Assembly: GCF_020283565.1 (NCBI RefSeq)
Contig: NC_060060.1
Location: 27,900,001-27,964,000, forward strand
DNA length: 64,000 nucleotides
Source: Trifolium pratense
Lineage: Eukaryota; Streptophyta; Magnoliopsida; Fabales; Fabaceae
Reading direction: 5' to 3'
Positions 44,415 to 56,400 of the stretch are shown piece after piece. Each line of letters opens with the position of its first letter. Position 1 is the first letter of the stretch. The position numbers and the translations under genes were made by a program. The notes under the pieces were generated by a model. The model did no database searches, was not told the origin of the DNA, and saw nothing but the letters and a program-made list of their open reading frames with translations.

Positions 44415-47135
44415 ATGGCTGGTGCTTCGTCTTCTTCGTCAAAAAGGATTCCACCGTTTATTTTCAAAAATCTTCAGATCGTTGGGAACGAGATGGAGTT
44501 TCCAGAATCTGAACTTACTTTTCTGTCAGAGAAGATGGTTGATTTCGATGGTCTACAAGCTAATGGGTTTGATGTTAAAAAGCACTTTACCACTCAAGGT
44601 TGGGATAAGTATTTCGACATGCTTAACGGTCCTATCTACCCAGATTTGTTGAAGAAATTCTGGATGAAAGCAAAGGTGTTTGATAAGCATGAAGCTAAGA
44701 AGGAAGAGCTTGCTGCAATAGAAAGAGATCCTAGTCTGAAAGGTAAAACTAGGAAGGAAATGGGTTTGCTGGATTATACAGGTGTACAGATTAGGTCAAA
44801 TATCTGTGGGATGAACATGGCAATCTCGCCTATTCATTTCAATGCTCTTCTTGGTCTACCTAACTCTGGGATAGAGTTAGATGTGTTTGAAAAGGATACA
44901 AGATACAGGGATGATCTTCTGCATCTCATTTGCACAGACTTCTCCTTAAAAGGGAAAGTAAAGGGTTTGACTGATGAATGTAGAGTTCTTTTCAAGATCA
45001 TCCTAGCAGCTATCAGTCCAAGGGTTGGTGGGACTGATACAATCTCCTGGACGCATCGTCATCTGCTGTATTTCCTTCTGACAGGAAAGAAGGTAAATCT
45101 GGGAGATTACTTCTTTGAAAGGATTTGTGAAGCTATTTTTGCAAGTAAATCTCAGAGGAAAACTACTATAGTTTATCCTAGGCTGTTGTCTGACCTTCTG
45201 CATCAAGGTCATGTTGTTCAGAACTTGAGGAAATTCCACCCTGAATTGGTTGAGAAGAGGTTCTATCCAGAAATTCTGAACGCTAACTTTCTGTCCAAGA
45301 TGCGTTTGATTGCATCTAAGCCTGTTGCTCCTCCACAAGAGTTCACTGTTAGGCTTGAGGATCGTCTGTATGTCGCAGGGTATCCACTTATATCTGAAGC
45401 TGATGCTGAGCACATTATTCAGGACTATTTGGAGGTGCTCAGACAAGAAGGATTTGTTGTTGATAGAAGTATGGTTCCTCCTGCTCCTGTAAGTCAGTAT
45501 AATCCTAAGAGGAAACCAAAAAGAAAGGCTGAAGCTCAAGATAATCTACCAAAGCCAGATCTTCTGGCTCAGAAGAAAGTTAAAGTTGAGCAATCTATGG
45601 CTGAGCAAAGAACTAAGAGGAAGCATGAAGAAACTTCAAACAAGGCTGCTGAGGGAGCTTCCAAAAAGCCTATGGTTGTTGAAGTTGAAAGTTCATCTGA
45701 GGAATCTACATCAGAAGATGAGACTGACTCTGATAAGGAGACTATTGCTGCTAGTTTGAGGAAAAGACCTGCTCCTACTCCTAAAGATAAAGGTAAATCT
45801 TCTACGTATGTCTTTAATGAAAATGAGATTGGATTAGGTTACACCAAACCTCTCAGAACCATTTTACCAACCTCTGATAATCCAACCTCTGATAACCCCC
45901 TATCTGAGTTAGAAAAACATCTTAGCCCTGACCCTCTGAATAACCAAACTTTCACCCAGAAACCTTCATCTCCACCAAAACCTACATCACCTCAACCTGA
46001 ACCTCAACCTGACATTCCACCATCTGAACCTCAACCAGATATTCCTGCCACTAAACCAACCTCTCCCACAAAACAATCCTCTCCACCTACTGAACCAACC
46101 CCTGAACAAACTGCTCCTGAACCATCTCCTGAACATAAATCTCCTGAACCATCTCCTGAACATGTTCACCCTGAATCCACTTCTGACATCTCATCATCTG
46201 AACCAACCCCTGAACCCCATCCTAACCCAAGTGCTGAACATGCTTCTCCTGAGCGTATTCACACTTGTGCTCCCAAGCCTTCAGAGGTAGAAGTTGTGAT
46301 TATTGACAACCCTACTCCTGAAATACCTACTCTCTCTACCATTCCCAATCCTTCACCATCATCATCCAACACTTTTAGAAATCTATCCACTCAAATTCAT
46401 GAAGACTTGCTTAGATTATCTACAATAAAGGACAGGTTCTTAGTTTGTCCTTCTGATGTGGATCTCGAAGTATCAAGCATTAAGGCAAGGATTTGCAATG
46501 CTTTGGATGTTGCTGCTGCAAAGGTCAAGGCTGTTATTGGTAAGCGGGATCTGGAAGGTATAAGCTTCATGAGGGACAGTCTGGCTAGGGCTGAGTTGAA
46601 AAGGTTAACGCCATTCAATCATGAAGAGCATGAGCGTGCTAAGCTTGTTGCTATAGCTGCTGCTGTGAGGCGTATGTCTGAATTCAAAGATTGCTGGGTT
46701 GATTCTACTCTTCTGCAACGTCTTGAGGATCAAAGGATTGAGACTGCACGTCTGGAAGAAGCTGCTGCTAGAGTTGCTGAGTTAGCAAATGAGCTACATA
46801 TTGAAGATACCACAGAAGAAGATGTACTGGATGTGCTTGCCTCTCAGGATCAAGAGGATGTGCTGATGATAGACTATCCAGAGGAAGGTGAACCCTCTGA
46901 TAAAGGCAAGGCACCTTTGATTGAAGAACCAGAACCTGTGATTGAAGATCAAGCTCCTGCTATGGCAGAACAGTTGCAGATATTTCAAGAAGCCCTGAGG
47001 GAACAGCAAGAAGGTCTAGAACGTCAAAGAGCTGCTCAAGAGACATTGGAAACCAAGGTGGATGGTTTAGTTTCCAATGTGGGATCTTTGAATGATAAAT
47101 TTGACCAACTCTTAGCCTTTCTTAAGAAACCCTAG
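44415..47135 (+). CDS. Sirevirus envelope-like third ORF
   Basis: 906 residues from ATG 44415 to TAG 47133-47135, 450 bp downstream of Pol. Regions: a globular N-terminal part (about 20-320) of the type annotated as 'putative plant transposon protein' in legume and maize Sireviruses; a basic and acidic stretch (about 350-450); a Pro/Glu/Ser-rich repeat region with PEPSPEH units (about 500-630); and a C-terminal coiled-coil region rich in Ala/Glu. I see no N-terminal signal peptide and no convincing transmembrane helix, so 'envelope' is a positional name. The role is unknown. The frame is fully open. Confidence 0.85.
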   Translation: MAGASSSSSKRIPPFIFKNLQIVGNEMEFPESELTFLSEKMVDFDGLQANGFDVKKHFTTQGWDKYFDMLNGPIYPDLLKKFWMKAKVFDKHEAKKEELAAIERDPSLKGKTRKEMGLLDYTGVQIRSNICGMNMAISPIHFNALLGLPNSGIELDVFEKDTRYRDDLLHLICTDFSLKGKVKGLTDECRVLFKIILAAISPRVGGTDTISWTHRHLLYFLLTGKKVNLGDYFFERICEAIFASKSQRKTTIVYPRLLSDLLHQGHVVQNLRKFHPELVEKRFYPEILNANFLSKMRLIASKPVAPPQEFTVRLEDRLYVAGYPLISEADAEHIIQDYLEVLRQEGFVVDRSMVPPAPVSQYNPKRKPKRKAEAQDNLPKPDLLAQKKVKVEQSMAEQRTKRKHEETSNKAAEGASKKPMVVEVESSSEESTSEDETDSDKETIAASLRKRPAPTPKDKGKSSTYVFNENEIGLGYTKPLRTILPTSDNPTSDNPLSELEKHLSPDPLNNQTFTQKPSSPPKPTSPQPEPQPDIPPSEPQPDIPATKPTSPTKQSSPPTEPTPEQTAPEPSPEHKSPEPSPEHVHPESTSDISSSEPTPEPHPNPSAEHASPERIHTCAPKPSEVEVVIIDNPTPEIPTLSTIPNPSPSSSNTFRNLSTQIHEDLLRLSTIKDRFLVCPSDVDLEVSSIKARICNALDVAAAKVKAVIGKRDLEGISFMRDSLARAELKRLTPFNHEEHERAKLVAIAAAVRRMSEFKDCWVDSTLLQRLEDQRIETARLEEAAARVAELANELHIEDTTEEDVLDVLASQDQEDVLMIDYPEEGEPSDKGKAPLIEEPEPVIEDQAPAMAEQLQIFQEALREQQEGLERQRAAQETLETKVDGLVSNVGSLNDKFDQLLAFLKKP

Positions 47136-48017
47136 GATTCTATGCACATTTTCTTCATAGTTTTATGTTTTGCTTGCTTATTTTGTCATGTTTATTTCCT
47201 TGTTTACCTTCTGAACAATTTTTTCTGGTTTATCTATTTCAAGATTTTGTTTATGTTTTACTTAACTACTTATTTTAAGTCCACTTAATATCTATATGTT
47301 TATCCTTTTCATCGTCTTCGCGTTTTTCTTCGTTCTTCTTTCTCTTAAACTCTGCGATGCGTAAACTAAATCTTTTCATTCTTCCTACTTTCTCTTGCTT
47401 CACTTGTTTACTCTTGTTTCTACGTGAAGCAGGCATGTTCACTCGTTCACTTTTTATAAACCCTTGAGCGCGTTGGTTTTCGTTTTTGAAATTAATTCAC
47501 CTTTGTAACAACCACTCTTCTTTCTTTGACTGTCTTGGTTTTATAACTTTGTTTTACTTTTTGATAATGACAAAAGGGGGAGTAGTTACGCATTAATTGA
47601 TATGTTCCAAAACTGAAACCACGCCTTTTATCTCGCTTTTATCTGTTAAATTAAAAGTTGTTTCTTTTAAGTTGTCTTACGTATTTCAATGCGGAGACTA
47701 AGTTAGTTGAAACTGAAATAAATTTCATAAGTAAGGATAAGTTAAGAGTGCAATTTTAACTTAGCCTTATGAGACTTAGAGGGAGAGCTTGCAAACCTCT
47801 CACTCTGAAGAAAGATATGAAATTTGTTTTATTTCAGACTATCTTAATCTTATACTAAATTAAAATATCATGGATAAAACATAAAGTTCAGACTTTATGG
47901 AGTATCAATCTTAGGGGGAGCTTGCAAACCTCATAAACCTAAGAGAAACATGATAAGTTAATTTAACAACAATTGTCAATTAATACTTATGTTTGTCATC
48001 ATCAAAAAGGGGGAGAT

Positions 48018-49153
48018 TGTTGGAACAAAATTGATTTTAAAATGTTTGCCCCTAAATCTATAAAGGTTTTGATGATAACAAAGTATTAATTAATAATTGG
48101 AAGGACTAAAAATTTATTTTAAGTGCGCAGATATAAGCATCATATAAGCTCTGAGTGAAGTTCAGAGGATGTGAATTCAGAAGTTCACAAGCGCTCAGAA
48201 GATGTTGGACTTCAGAGGTTACAACGTTCAGAGGATGAAGTCTTCAGTACTTCTTGTCTGTCTAAGCTTCATCAACCTCTGAAGATCTCTTTGAAAGCTG
48301 TGAAAGATTCCTTTCACCAGTCAACTCTTCTACCAATGGAGAAAAGGACCTTTCAAGCCTGATCAGTTCAGCTACCTCTGTTTTGTCTGTCCTAACCTGA
48401 GAACGTGGGTCTTCAGTTTTGTTAGCTGAATAAGGAAAGTCCACTCTGCAGTAGTCAAAGTAACTGAAACTCTTTCTTAGTTTTGGATACAACCAAACTG
48501 CATCAAGACAGACTGCTTGAAGACAAAAGGTTATCAACTCCAACGGCTCCTTTGCAACGACTCTTTTCTAGTGGTATATATACTAGAAGGATCAGCAACA
48601 ACAAAAAAAAAAAAAAAACCAATTATCAAGATCTGAACGTGCGCTGAACAAACTCTGAACTCTGTGATATACAAGCTCTGAACCTCTGTCAAGTGTTTTT
48701 GCACTTTAGCCAAATACTCTGTAATATTTGTATTTGCTCTCTTTAGGTTCATCTAAGAGCATTTGTATATTTTTATATACTTTACCATTACTTGAGGAAA
48801 CTTAAGCTTGTGTGCTTAAGTGTGTAACTTAAACTTGTGTGTTTAAGTGTGAAGTCTTAAGCTTGTGTGCTTGAGCATAGTTGTGAAGTCTCTTGCTTGT
48901 GTGCTTGAGCAGGTGTAATCTTGTGTGATTATAGTGAACTCCCTTGGAAGTGCAAGGGGACTGGACTACTCTCGTTCTGTGAGAGGAACCAGTATAAATT
49001 GCTTGTGTGATCTCTCTCTCTCTCTATCTCCTTAACTTGTTATTTATTGTGTTACTTTTCCGCTGCTAACGTAGTTGAGTTAAGAACTTGAAAAAGTTTT
49101 AACTTAGCTAAAACACAATTCAACCCCCCCCTTCTTGTGTTTTCACACCTTCA
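48018..49153 (+). repeat. 3' LTR of the Sirevirus
   Basis: 1136 bp, otherwise the same as 37197-38333. Confidence 0.95.
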
Positions 49154-49225
49154 GGGTGTAGGTTTGATAAGTGTTAAACCCGCACGTATAAACGTCCGTT
49201 GTCATCCCTACCAATCGGGCCCTAA
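49154..49225. mobile_element. Right ends of the nested hAT (to 49210) and Tourist MITE (to 49222)
   Basis: 49154-49210 completes the hAT element, 49211-49218 is its 8-bp duplication, 49219-49222 completes the MITE and 49223-49225 is its TAA. Confidence 0.85.
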
Positions 49226-49884
49226 GGAACCAAAGTAATTAAATCTTAATTAATATATTCTCTCATCTCTCCTCCAAAACTCCCGAAGCAAGAAACTCTG
49301 TTTCACCAAAATACAAATTAAGCCAATTTGTTTAAAACACTCCAAAACTATAGTAGTGAATAAAATAAAAACAGACAGATGCTAACTCGTTCTTATATCT
49401 CTTAATCGAAGGACTAATTAACTTGATACGTTGAGGTTGGGCATGATTTTATAGACTATTTTTTTTTTTTTGTTGACAATATAGACTATTTTTTGTAAAA
49501 CAAAGGCGTGTAGTATTAGTATATTTGAACATATCTAGAATAATATCAAAGATCAAAGATATATAAAACAAAGGCGTCAACTAAAACTTACAAGTTGGCG
49601 GTGACAAGTGGGAAAAACGGTGGTGGAGGTAATGCGGTGGTGAAGTTTCAACCATTACACAATCCAAACATCTTTTTTCACACTTGAATGAAATAATACA
49701 AAGAATGAGAAAATAAAGATGAGATCTTAGAACAAATATATAAATATAATAATATATGGATAGTCCAGTTGAGAATACTACAGTGTCAACTGCTAATATT
49801 TAATAAAAGTAAAAGTTAATGGTTGAGATCAAACATGACTATTTAGTGATCAGAGAGGATCAAATTCTTTAGTTGATAGCTATT
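49226..49884. other. Intergenic with micro-insertion e
   Basis: No gene. Repeats tatagactatttttt at 49450-49464 and 49480-49494 flank a 15-nt insert that reads TTGTCAACAAAAAAA on the other strand. Confidence 0.5.
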
Positions 49885-49896
49885 AAAGAATATGTT

Positions 49897-50025
49897 TAGT
49901 CCACAAATCCTAGCTTAATTGGTAGAAATGTCAAAATTGTTAGTGTCGGACGTTGGGACCGGGGTTCGAACCTCATTCACTCCACTAGTTTTCAATGACT
50001 TTGTCATTTCGTCTATAAAAAAAAA
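49897..50025 (+). mobile_element. Complete tRNA-derived SINE
   Basis: Box A-like 'tagcttaattggtag' (49911-49925) and box B GGGTTCGAACCTC (49963-49975) are followed by a short body ending TCTATA plus an A-run. A perfect 12-bp duplication AAAGAATATGTT flanks it (49885-49896 and 50026-50037). About 130 bp. Confidence 0.88.
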
Positions 50026-50076
50026 AAAGAATATGTTAAAAAATATATAAATTAAGTTTAGCTATTAGTCTACTAT

Positions 50077-50080
<4 letters not shown>

Positions 50081-50142
<62 letters not shown>
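50081..50142. repeat. (TA)n microsatellite
   Basis: About 60 bp of TA repeats, upstream of the GH5 gene. Confidence 0.92.
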
Positions 50143-50147
<5 letters not shown>

Positions 50148-50360
50148 ACGAAAAACGGTATTATAAAATAAATGTAAATTAATCAGTGTAGTGTGTGAAA
50201 GAAATGATCATGTTATCGATCGACAAAATGTTGTGCTCCTACACTGAAAAACATTTTGATATGTAATAATGCAATCTGTAATGTTAAGGCAGCCTAATTT
50301 GATTAGATTGGTCAATAGTTTCTAGATTGTGACCTTGCCATGCCATCATTCTCTCTATTA

Positions 50361-50372
50361 TTCTATATAAAT
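50361..50372 (+). promoter_or_regulatory. TATA box of the GH5 gene
   Basis: TTCTATATAAAT, 70 bp before the ATG at 50433. Confidence 0.5.
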
Positions 50373-50432
50373 TATTATATCCTATAATTTGCAAAACCAA
50401 CCAGAGTGTGGGGAGATATATCTAATCTAACT

Positions 50433-53400
50433 ATGACAAAATCTATTATCAAAATATGGATTCTTAATTTGATTAGTATCTTGTTTGTCATGCTTTCTTT
50501 GACTCATGGGAGACCAATTAATCCTGAGTTTAGAGTGAAAGCAGTTAATCTTGGTGGTTGGTTGGTTACTGAAGGTTGGATGAAACCTTCTCTGTTTGAT
50601 GCCATTCCAAATAAAGACTTCTTGGTTAGTAATTACTTATTATATAAACAACAATTATTGTAAGTAGGGCTAGATTTAGCAAATAATATTAAATTTATCT
50701 TATTGCTTATTTTTATAAGAATAATTCGATCTTTCATGTTCTTAATTTCTTAATAATTTTATAGGATGGAACTGGTCTTCAGTTCAAATCAGTGACAACG
50801 GGGAAGTATCTATGTGCAGAGTCCGGAGGAGGAACTATCCTTGTTGCAAACCGCACAACTGCTTCAAGTTGGGAAACATTTAGAGTAATTAAAACATCCT
50901 AATTAGAATCGATTTACACTAATTGTTTTGTTGATGTTGTTAATATGCTTTAATATTTGTGCAGTTGTGGAGAATAAATAAGGAAACTTTCAGATTCAGA
51001 GTGTTTAACAAACAGTTTGTGGAGTTAGATGATATCAACGTTGTTGCCGTTACCAATTCTTCAACTGATTCTGTAACTTTCCATATTCTTAAGGAAAATG
51101 ACAATTCTACGCTTGTTCGAATCAAAGCATCCAACGGATACTTCTTACGAGTAATTATTTAATTATTTTAATTGCAATAGCGTATCTAATTTCATTTACA
51201 CTCCCAATTAGGTTGTCCCTAAGATTTTGGGTGTCTCGTACCGTATGTTAGAAATAACTAATTCATAACTGTTAGGTTGTTAGAAGTGTTAGTTACAAGT
51301 GTTTGTTAGTTAGTTTTGCAAGTTAGTTAGTTTACTTGTACTACAAGCTATTGTGTAACTACTATAAATAAACACCTTGTAAAGTGATTTCAATACTTTC
51401 AAGCTATTGGGGTTGCAATATCTAAAATCTTTATATTGTGGCAATAATTGTGGATGCAAAAAACAAAATTAAAATGTGAACCGTATGTTAATCATGTTGG
51501 CAATTGCATCATTACCTATTGGAAAAGTAAAGTTTTCATTTCTCTGAATGAATATTGAGTTGTTACAAAAGTAACTTTGACTTAGCATACAGGATTGTAT
51601 TTATAGCCTTCAATGCTAACTATCCACTAAGTAGTATAAGTGCCAGCTCAGCACATACTGTATAAGCTATCAGTATACTATACACACTTACATACATATC
51701 AACTAGTGTTAGTATATTCAATAGCCCCCCCTCAAAATCAAAGAGGTTTCAGCCAAGTGGAAACACTTTGAGTTTGGACCGAAGAGAAGCAAACGATGCA
51801 GGAGATAGGGGCTTGGTGAGAGGGTCTGCTAATTGATAACCAGCTGGAATATGAAGAACATTAAGCTTCTTGGAAATGACCTTCTCACGGACAAAATGAA
51901 TATCCAACTCAAGATGCTTGGTCTTTGAGTGAAGAACGGGATTATGCGCCAACGAGACAGCACTAAGATTATCACACAACAGTGTTGGAGTGAGAAACGG
52001 AACCTGAAGCTCACGCAGGAGGGATTGTATCCAAAGTAAGTCAGCAGTTGTGTTTGCCATATTCCTATATTCAGCCTCGGTGCTGGAGCGTGCTACTAGA
52101 GGCTGCTTCTTTGAGCCCCACGACACAAGATTAGGACCAAAATATATACAAGATCCGGATGTAGAACGTCTATCATCATGATCAGTGGCCCAATCAGCAT
52201 CACTATACGCGCGTAGAGAGAACGGTGGGCCAGCTGAAGAAGGATTGAGAAGCAAACCATGACTGAGTGTGCCTTTTAGGTAGCGCAAGATACGCTTAAC
52301 CGCTTTCCAGTGAGACTCCAACGGGTGTGCCATGAATTGGCACACTTTATTTACACTGAACGCAATGTCTGGACGAGTTAAAGCTGCATATTGGAGGGCA
52401 CCCACAACAGATCTATAGAGAGTAGGATCAATCATAGTGTCAGTACCATACTTACTAAGGCGACAACTGCTTACCATGGGAGAGCCAATAGGCTTAGAGT
52501 CTTCCATTTTAGCTTTGCAAAGTAAATCTCTAACATATTTGGACTGATTGAGCAGAAGAGCACCAAATGAGAGATGATGGACTTCAATTCCTAAGAAGTA
52601 GTCAACTTGACCAAGGCGTTTTAGTGCAAAGCTCATATTGAGTTTGTTAATCAGATCATTGATGAGATGAGGGGCTGACCCAGTAATTAAGATGTCATCC
52701 ACATAGATCAACACATAAGTACTTGTACCATTTTGATTATGAACCAGTAGAGACGGGTCACACTTGCTCTTAATAAACCCAAGTTGAAGTAATGCTTGAG
52801 TTAATCTGTCATACCAGGCACGTGGGGCTTGTTTTAAACCATATAAGGATTTATGAAGCTTGCACACAAGTGACTTGTCAGAGGACTCAAATCCAGATGG
52901 CTGAGCCATATACACCTCCTCTTGAAGGACTCCATTAAGAAAGGCATTGTTAACATCTATTTGTTGGACTTGCCATTTGAAAGTAACTGCCAAAGTAAGA
53001 ATAATACGAATGGTAATGGGTTTGATAACTGGAGAAAATGTCTCTGTGAAATCAAATCCAGCTGTTTGGAGGAATCCCTTGGCCACTAGTCTGGCTTTAA
53101 ATTTGTTAATTGTTCCATCAGGATTTTCCTTCACCCGAAAGATCCACTTGCAGCCAATAGCTTTTCTATGAGGAGGCAGAGGAACAAGGGACCAAGTCTT
53201 GTTGTCCATAAGGGCTTTATACTCATCTTGCATAGCCTGTTTCCATTTAGGGTCACTAAGAGCACTTCTGACACTTTTAGGTTCGAGCTCAGCTAGAAAG
53301 ACTTTGGGCTTCAAGCTACCTGTTTTGCCTCTAGTAATCATAGGGTGGTCATTATGATGAGAAATGACAGGAGGGTCTGGTTGTGACAGAGAAGTAGAAA

Positions 53401-56400
53401 GCTCATTTGTGGAAAGGTGAGGCAACGGTGAAGGAAGTGGTTGTGATATTTGAGAGTTTATTTGAGCAACAGTCAGAGGTGTTGACAGGTGAGGGGTAAG
53501 AGGAACAGTTTGACAACCAGTGGGAGAAGGAGAATGTATAGAAGTAGCAGGTTGAGATGAGGACTGAAGAATAGATTGAGAAACCGTGTCATTATCCAGT
53601 GTGGGAAACATAATATTAGTAGGATAACTGTCAGGAGTTTGAGACTGACTTGTGACTGAATTAAAAATAGAGAGATAAGGAAAATTAGATTCATGAAAAA
53701 TTACATCCTTAGAGATATAAATCCTGCCAGAAGCATCAAGACATTTATGACCCTTGTGTTGTGGGGAGACACCTAAGTACACACATGGACTGGACCTAAA
53801 TTGAAGCTTGTGTTTATTGTAGGGCCTAAGGTGTGGGAAACATAAACAGCCAAAAGCTTTAAATTGTGTGTAATCAGGATGTGACTTGTATAGAGTGTAA
53901 TGTGGGGACTGAAAGTTAGGGAGAGCACTAGAAGGTAGTTTATTGATGAGTGCAACTGACTGGGTAAAACTATGATCCCAAAATTTGAGTGGTAAAGAAG
54001 CATGTGACAATAATGTTAAACCCATTTCTACAATTTGTCTGTGTTTTCGTTCAACTGTCCCATTTTGATGAGAAGTGTGTGGACAGGTATGTCTATGATG
54101 GATACCAAGTTCATTGAGTAGTGTTGTGAAGGGTCTAAACTCCCCACCCCAATCTGACTGAAGAGCTTTAATGGAGGCATGAAACTGATTGTGTACTAAT
54201 GCTAAGAATTGTGAAAAAGCTTTAACAGCATCAAATTTGGCTTTTAAAAAGTAAATCCAAGTGTACTTCGTAAATGTGTCAACAAATGTAATATAATAGT
54301 TGTAACCATTGTAAGATACAAAGGGAGCTGGACCCCATAGATCACAATGAATGACTTCAAATGGTTGAGTGTACACAGTATTTGACAAAGGTGCATGTAA
54401 TCTATGTGATTTACCTATGCAACAGGAAATACAAGGAATGAGGCTATCTTTAAGATAAAAGGGGATATTGCTCAACTGTAACACAGATTTTATTGCAGTA
54501 GGATTAGCATGACCCAACCTTACATGCCACAAATGAAAATCATTTTTATTCATTGCAATGGAAGTACTTTTAATACAAAGAGAAACGTTATTGGAATTGA
54601 AAACTGGACTGCCATAGGCATGCTGCAACTCTAAGGCAACATTATTACATTGAACACTATTAGAAAAAGCACTAAAATCACTGCCTAAAGCATGAGACCT
54701 AACAGAAGCAGTGTTGATACTCATGACAGGCTTGGCAACACTATGAACTTGATTGGAGCTTGAGTTAGCTTCGTTATTCGAAAGAAATTGGAAAGGTTTG
54801 AATTGATAAAGGCCATCAGCACCTACTATGCCTTCAAGCAAGACCTGATTAGAGCCCTGAGATTTGACAAAACAATGATAAGGGTGAAATTCAAAAATAA
54901 CATTGTTGTCTTGAGCAAATTTACTTACAGATAAGAGGTTTTTAGATATGTTAGGTACATGTAATAGGTCTTTAAGAGTTAATTTCACCATAGGTTCATT
55001 AGGAGAATTAAACTCAGATTGACCTAAAGAATGAATTGACACACCTTGACCGTTTCCCATTAGGACTTGATCATGACCACCGTACGGAACTTGATAGGAG
55101 AGATTGTTTGGATTATAGGTGAGATGGTGTGAGGCTCCGGAATCAGGGTACCAAGCTCCACTTGAGCTTGAGGCAGTGTCAGACATGGCAGCATAAGGAT
55201 GAGGCATAGCCAAGTGAGCAGAAGGACGCATGTAAGGACTAAAGTGTTGAGGTCTAGGGGATGGTCCAGTGTTATGACCACGAGTGTTTGGCCTCATTGC
55301 TTGTGGATCATACCTATACCAGCAGTTAATTGCATCATGATTAGGCTTGGAGCAAATTTGACAAGTAACTTTACCTTGACCAGATGCCGGACCCTTGCCA
55401 CGGCCTCTACCACCACGTCCTCTGCCACGACCACGTCCCCGATGTGGCATGGCGTTGTAGTGTTCAGTGCCGATCTCTTGACTTTCAGTTTCAGAGGTAG
55501 AATCACTAGTATGAGCGGCAGTGTGAGCAATATTAGCAGAAACACTAGGATTAGTCAATTCTTGCTTGAATTTCTCAAACTGAACTTCCTGAAGAAGCAA
55601 CAAAGCCTCAACATCTTCCACAGTAGGTGTGTCGAATCGACTATACACCATCATCACAAAGGAATTGAACTCCTCTGGCAATCCTTCAAGGATTGAATCA
55701 ACCTGTTCTTGCTCAGTTACAATATCACCAACAGCAACCAAAGAGTTCACAATTGATTTTATGCGAAGAAGATATTCATTAACAGATCGTGAGTTTTTCT
55801 TGGTGTTCTTGAGTTCGGATCGTAATTGACGAGCACGCGATTTAAGAACAGAGTTGAAATACTTATGAATCTTATCTCATACCTCATACGCATGTCTGCA
55901 GCTAAGAACACGCGGAAGAACGCCATCGGAAATGGTGGAAAGAAGCCAAGTGAAAAGAGTTTGATCTTTCACCAACCACTGTTGATACTCAGCGGAGTTT
56001 GTGGCAGTTGCGCGATCTTCAATCGATGCGAATTGCAGAGGAATTTTCGGATTAACAACGAAACGGTGAAGGTTATGCGCCATGATAACACTGTTCACCT
56101 GTTGGCTCCACAAAAGAAAGTTGTTCTCATCGAGCTTAATCGTGAGAGAGTGTGTGAGACCAGATCTGGTTGTTGCTTTCGTCGTCGCAGGGAGAAGAGA
56201 TTGGTGCGCGACCTCCATTAATGGAGATTGAGCTTCGTCTTCCATAGATGATGAAGAAGAAGCTTACGGAGCGGAAACGTAACAGAATCGGAACGGAAAC
56301 GTAACAGAATCGGAACAGAAACGTAACTGAATCGTTAGAAGGTCGATGATACCATATTGGAAAAGTAAAGTTTTCATTTCTCTGAATGAATATTGAGTTG

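Larger units (their letters stand above)
37197..49153 (+). mobile_element. Sirevirus (SIRE1-type Copia) with envelope-like ORF
   Basis: LTRs at 37197-38333 and 48018-49153 appear identical except for one A in a homopolymer (17 versus 16). GGGTG flanks both sides (37192-37196 and 49154-49158). Primer site TGGCATCAGAG starts at 38336, one base from the usual Met-tRNA site. The purine tract AAAAAGGGGGAGAT ends at 48017, with related GGGGGAG motifs at about 47577 and 47915. Order is gag, pol, then an extra ORF, which with long LTRs marks the Sirevirus genus. About 12.0 kb. It lies inside an hAT element. Confidence 0.96.

Noticed and set aside
49897..50025. Possible tRNA gene
   Set aside because: Boxes A and B are present, but there is no complete cloverleaf and a poly(A) tail plus 12-bp target duplication show a SINE.
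55199..55696. 165-codon plus-strand ORF inside the 51517 Copia element
   Set aside because: Antisense shadow of the Gag linker with its RGRGRG region; no motif of its own.
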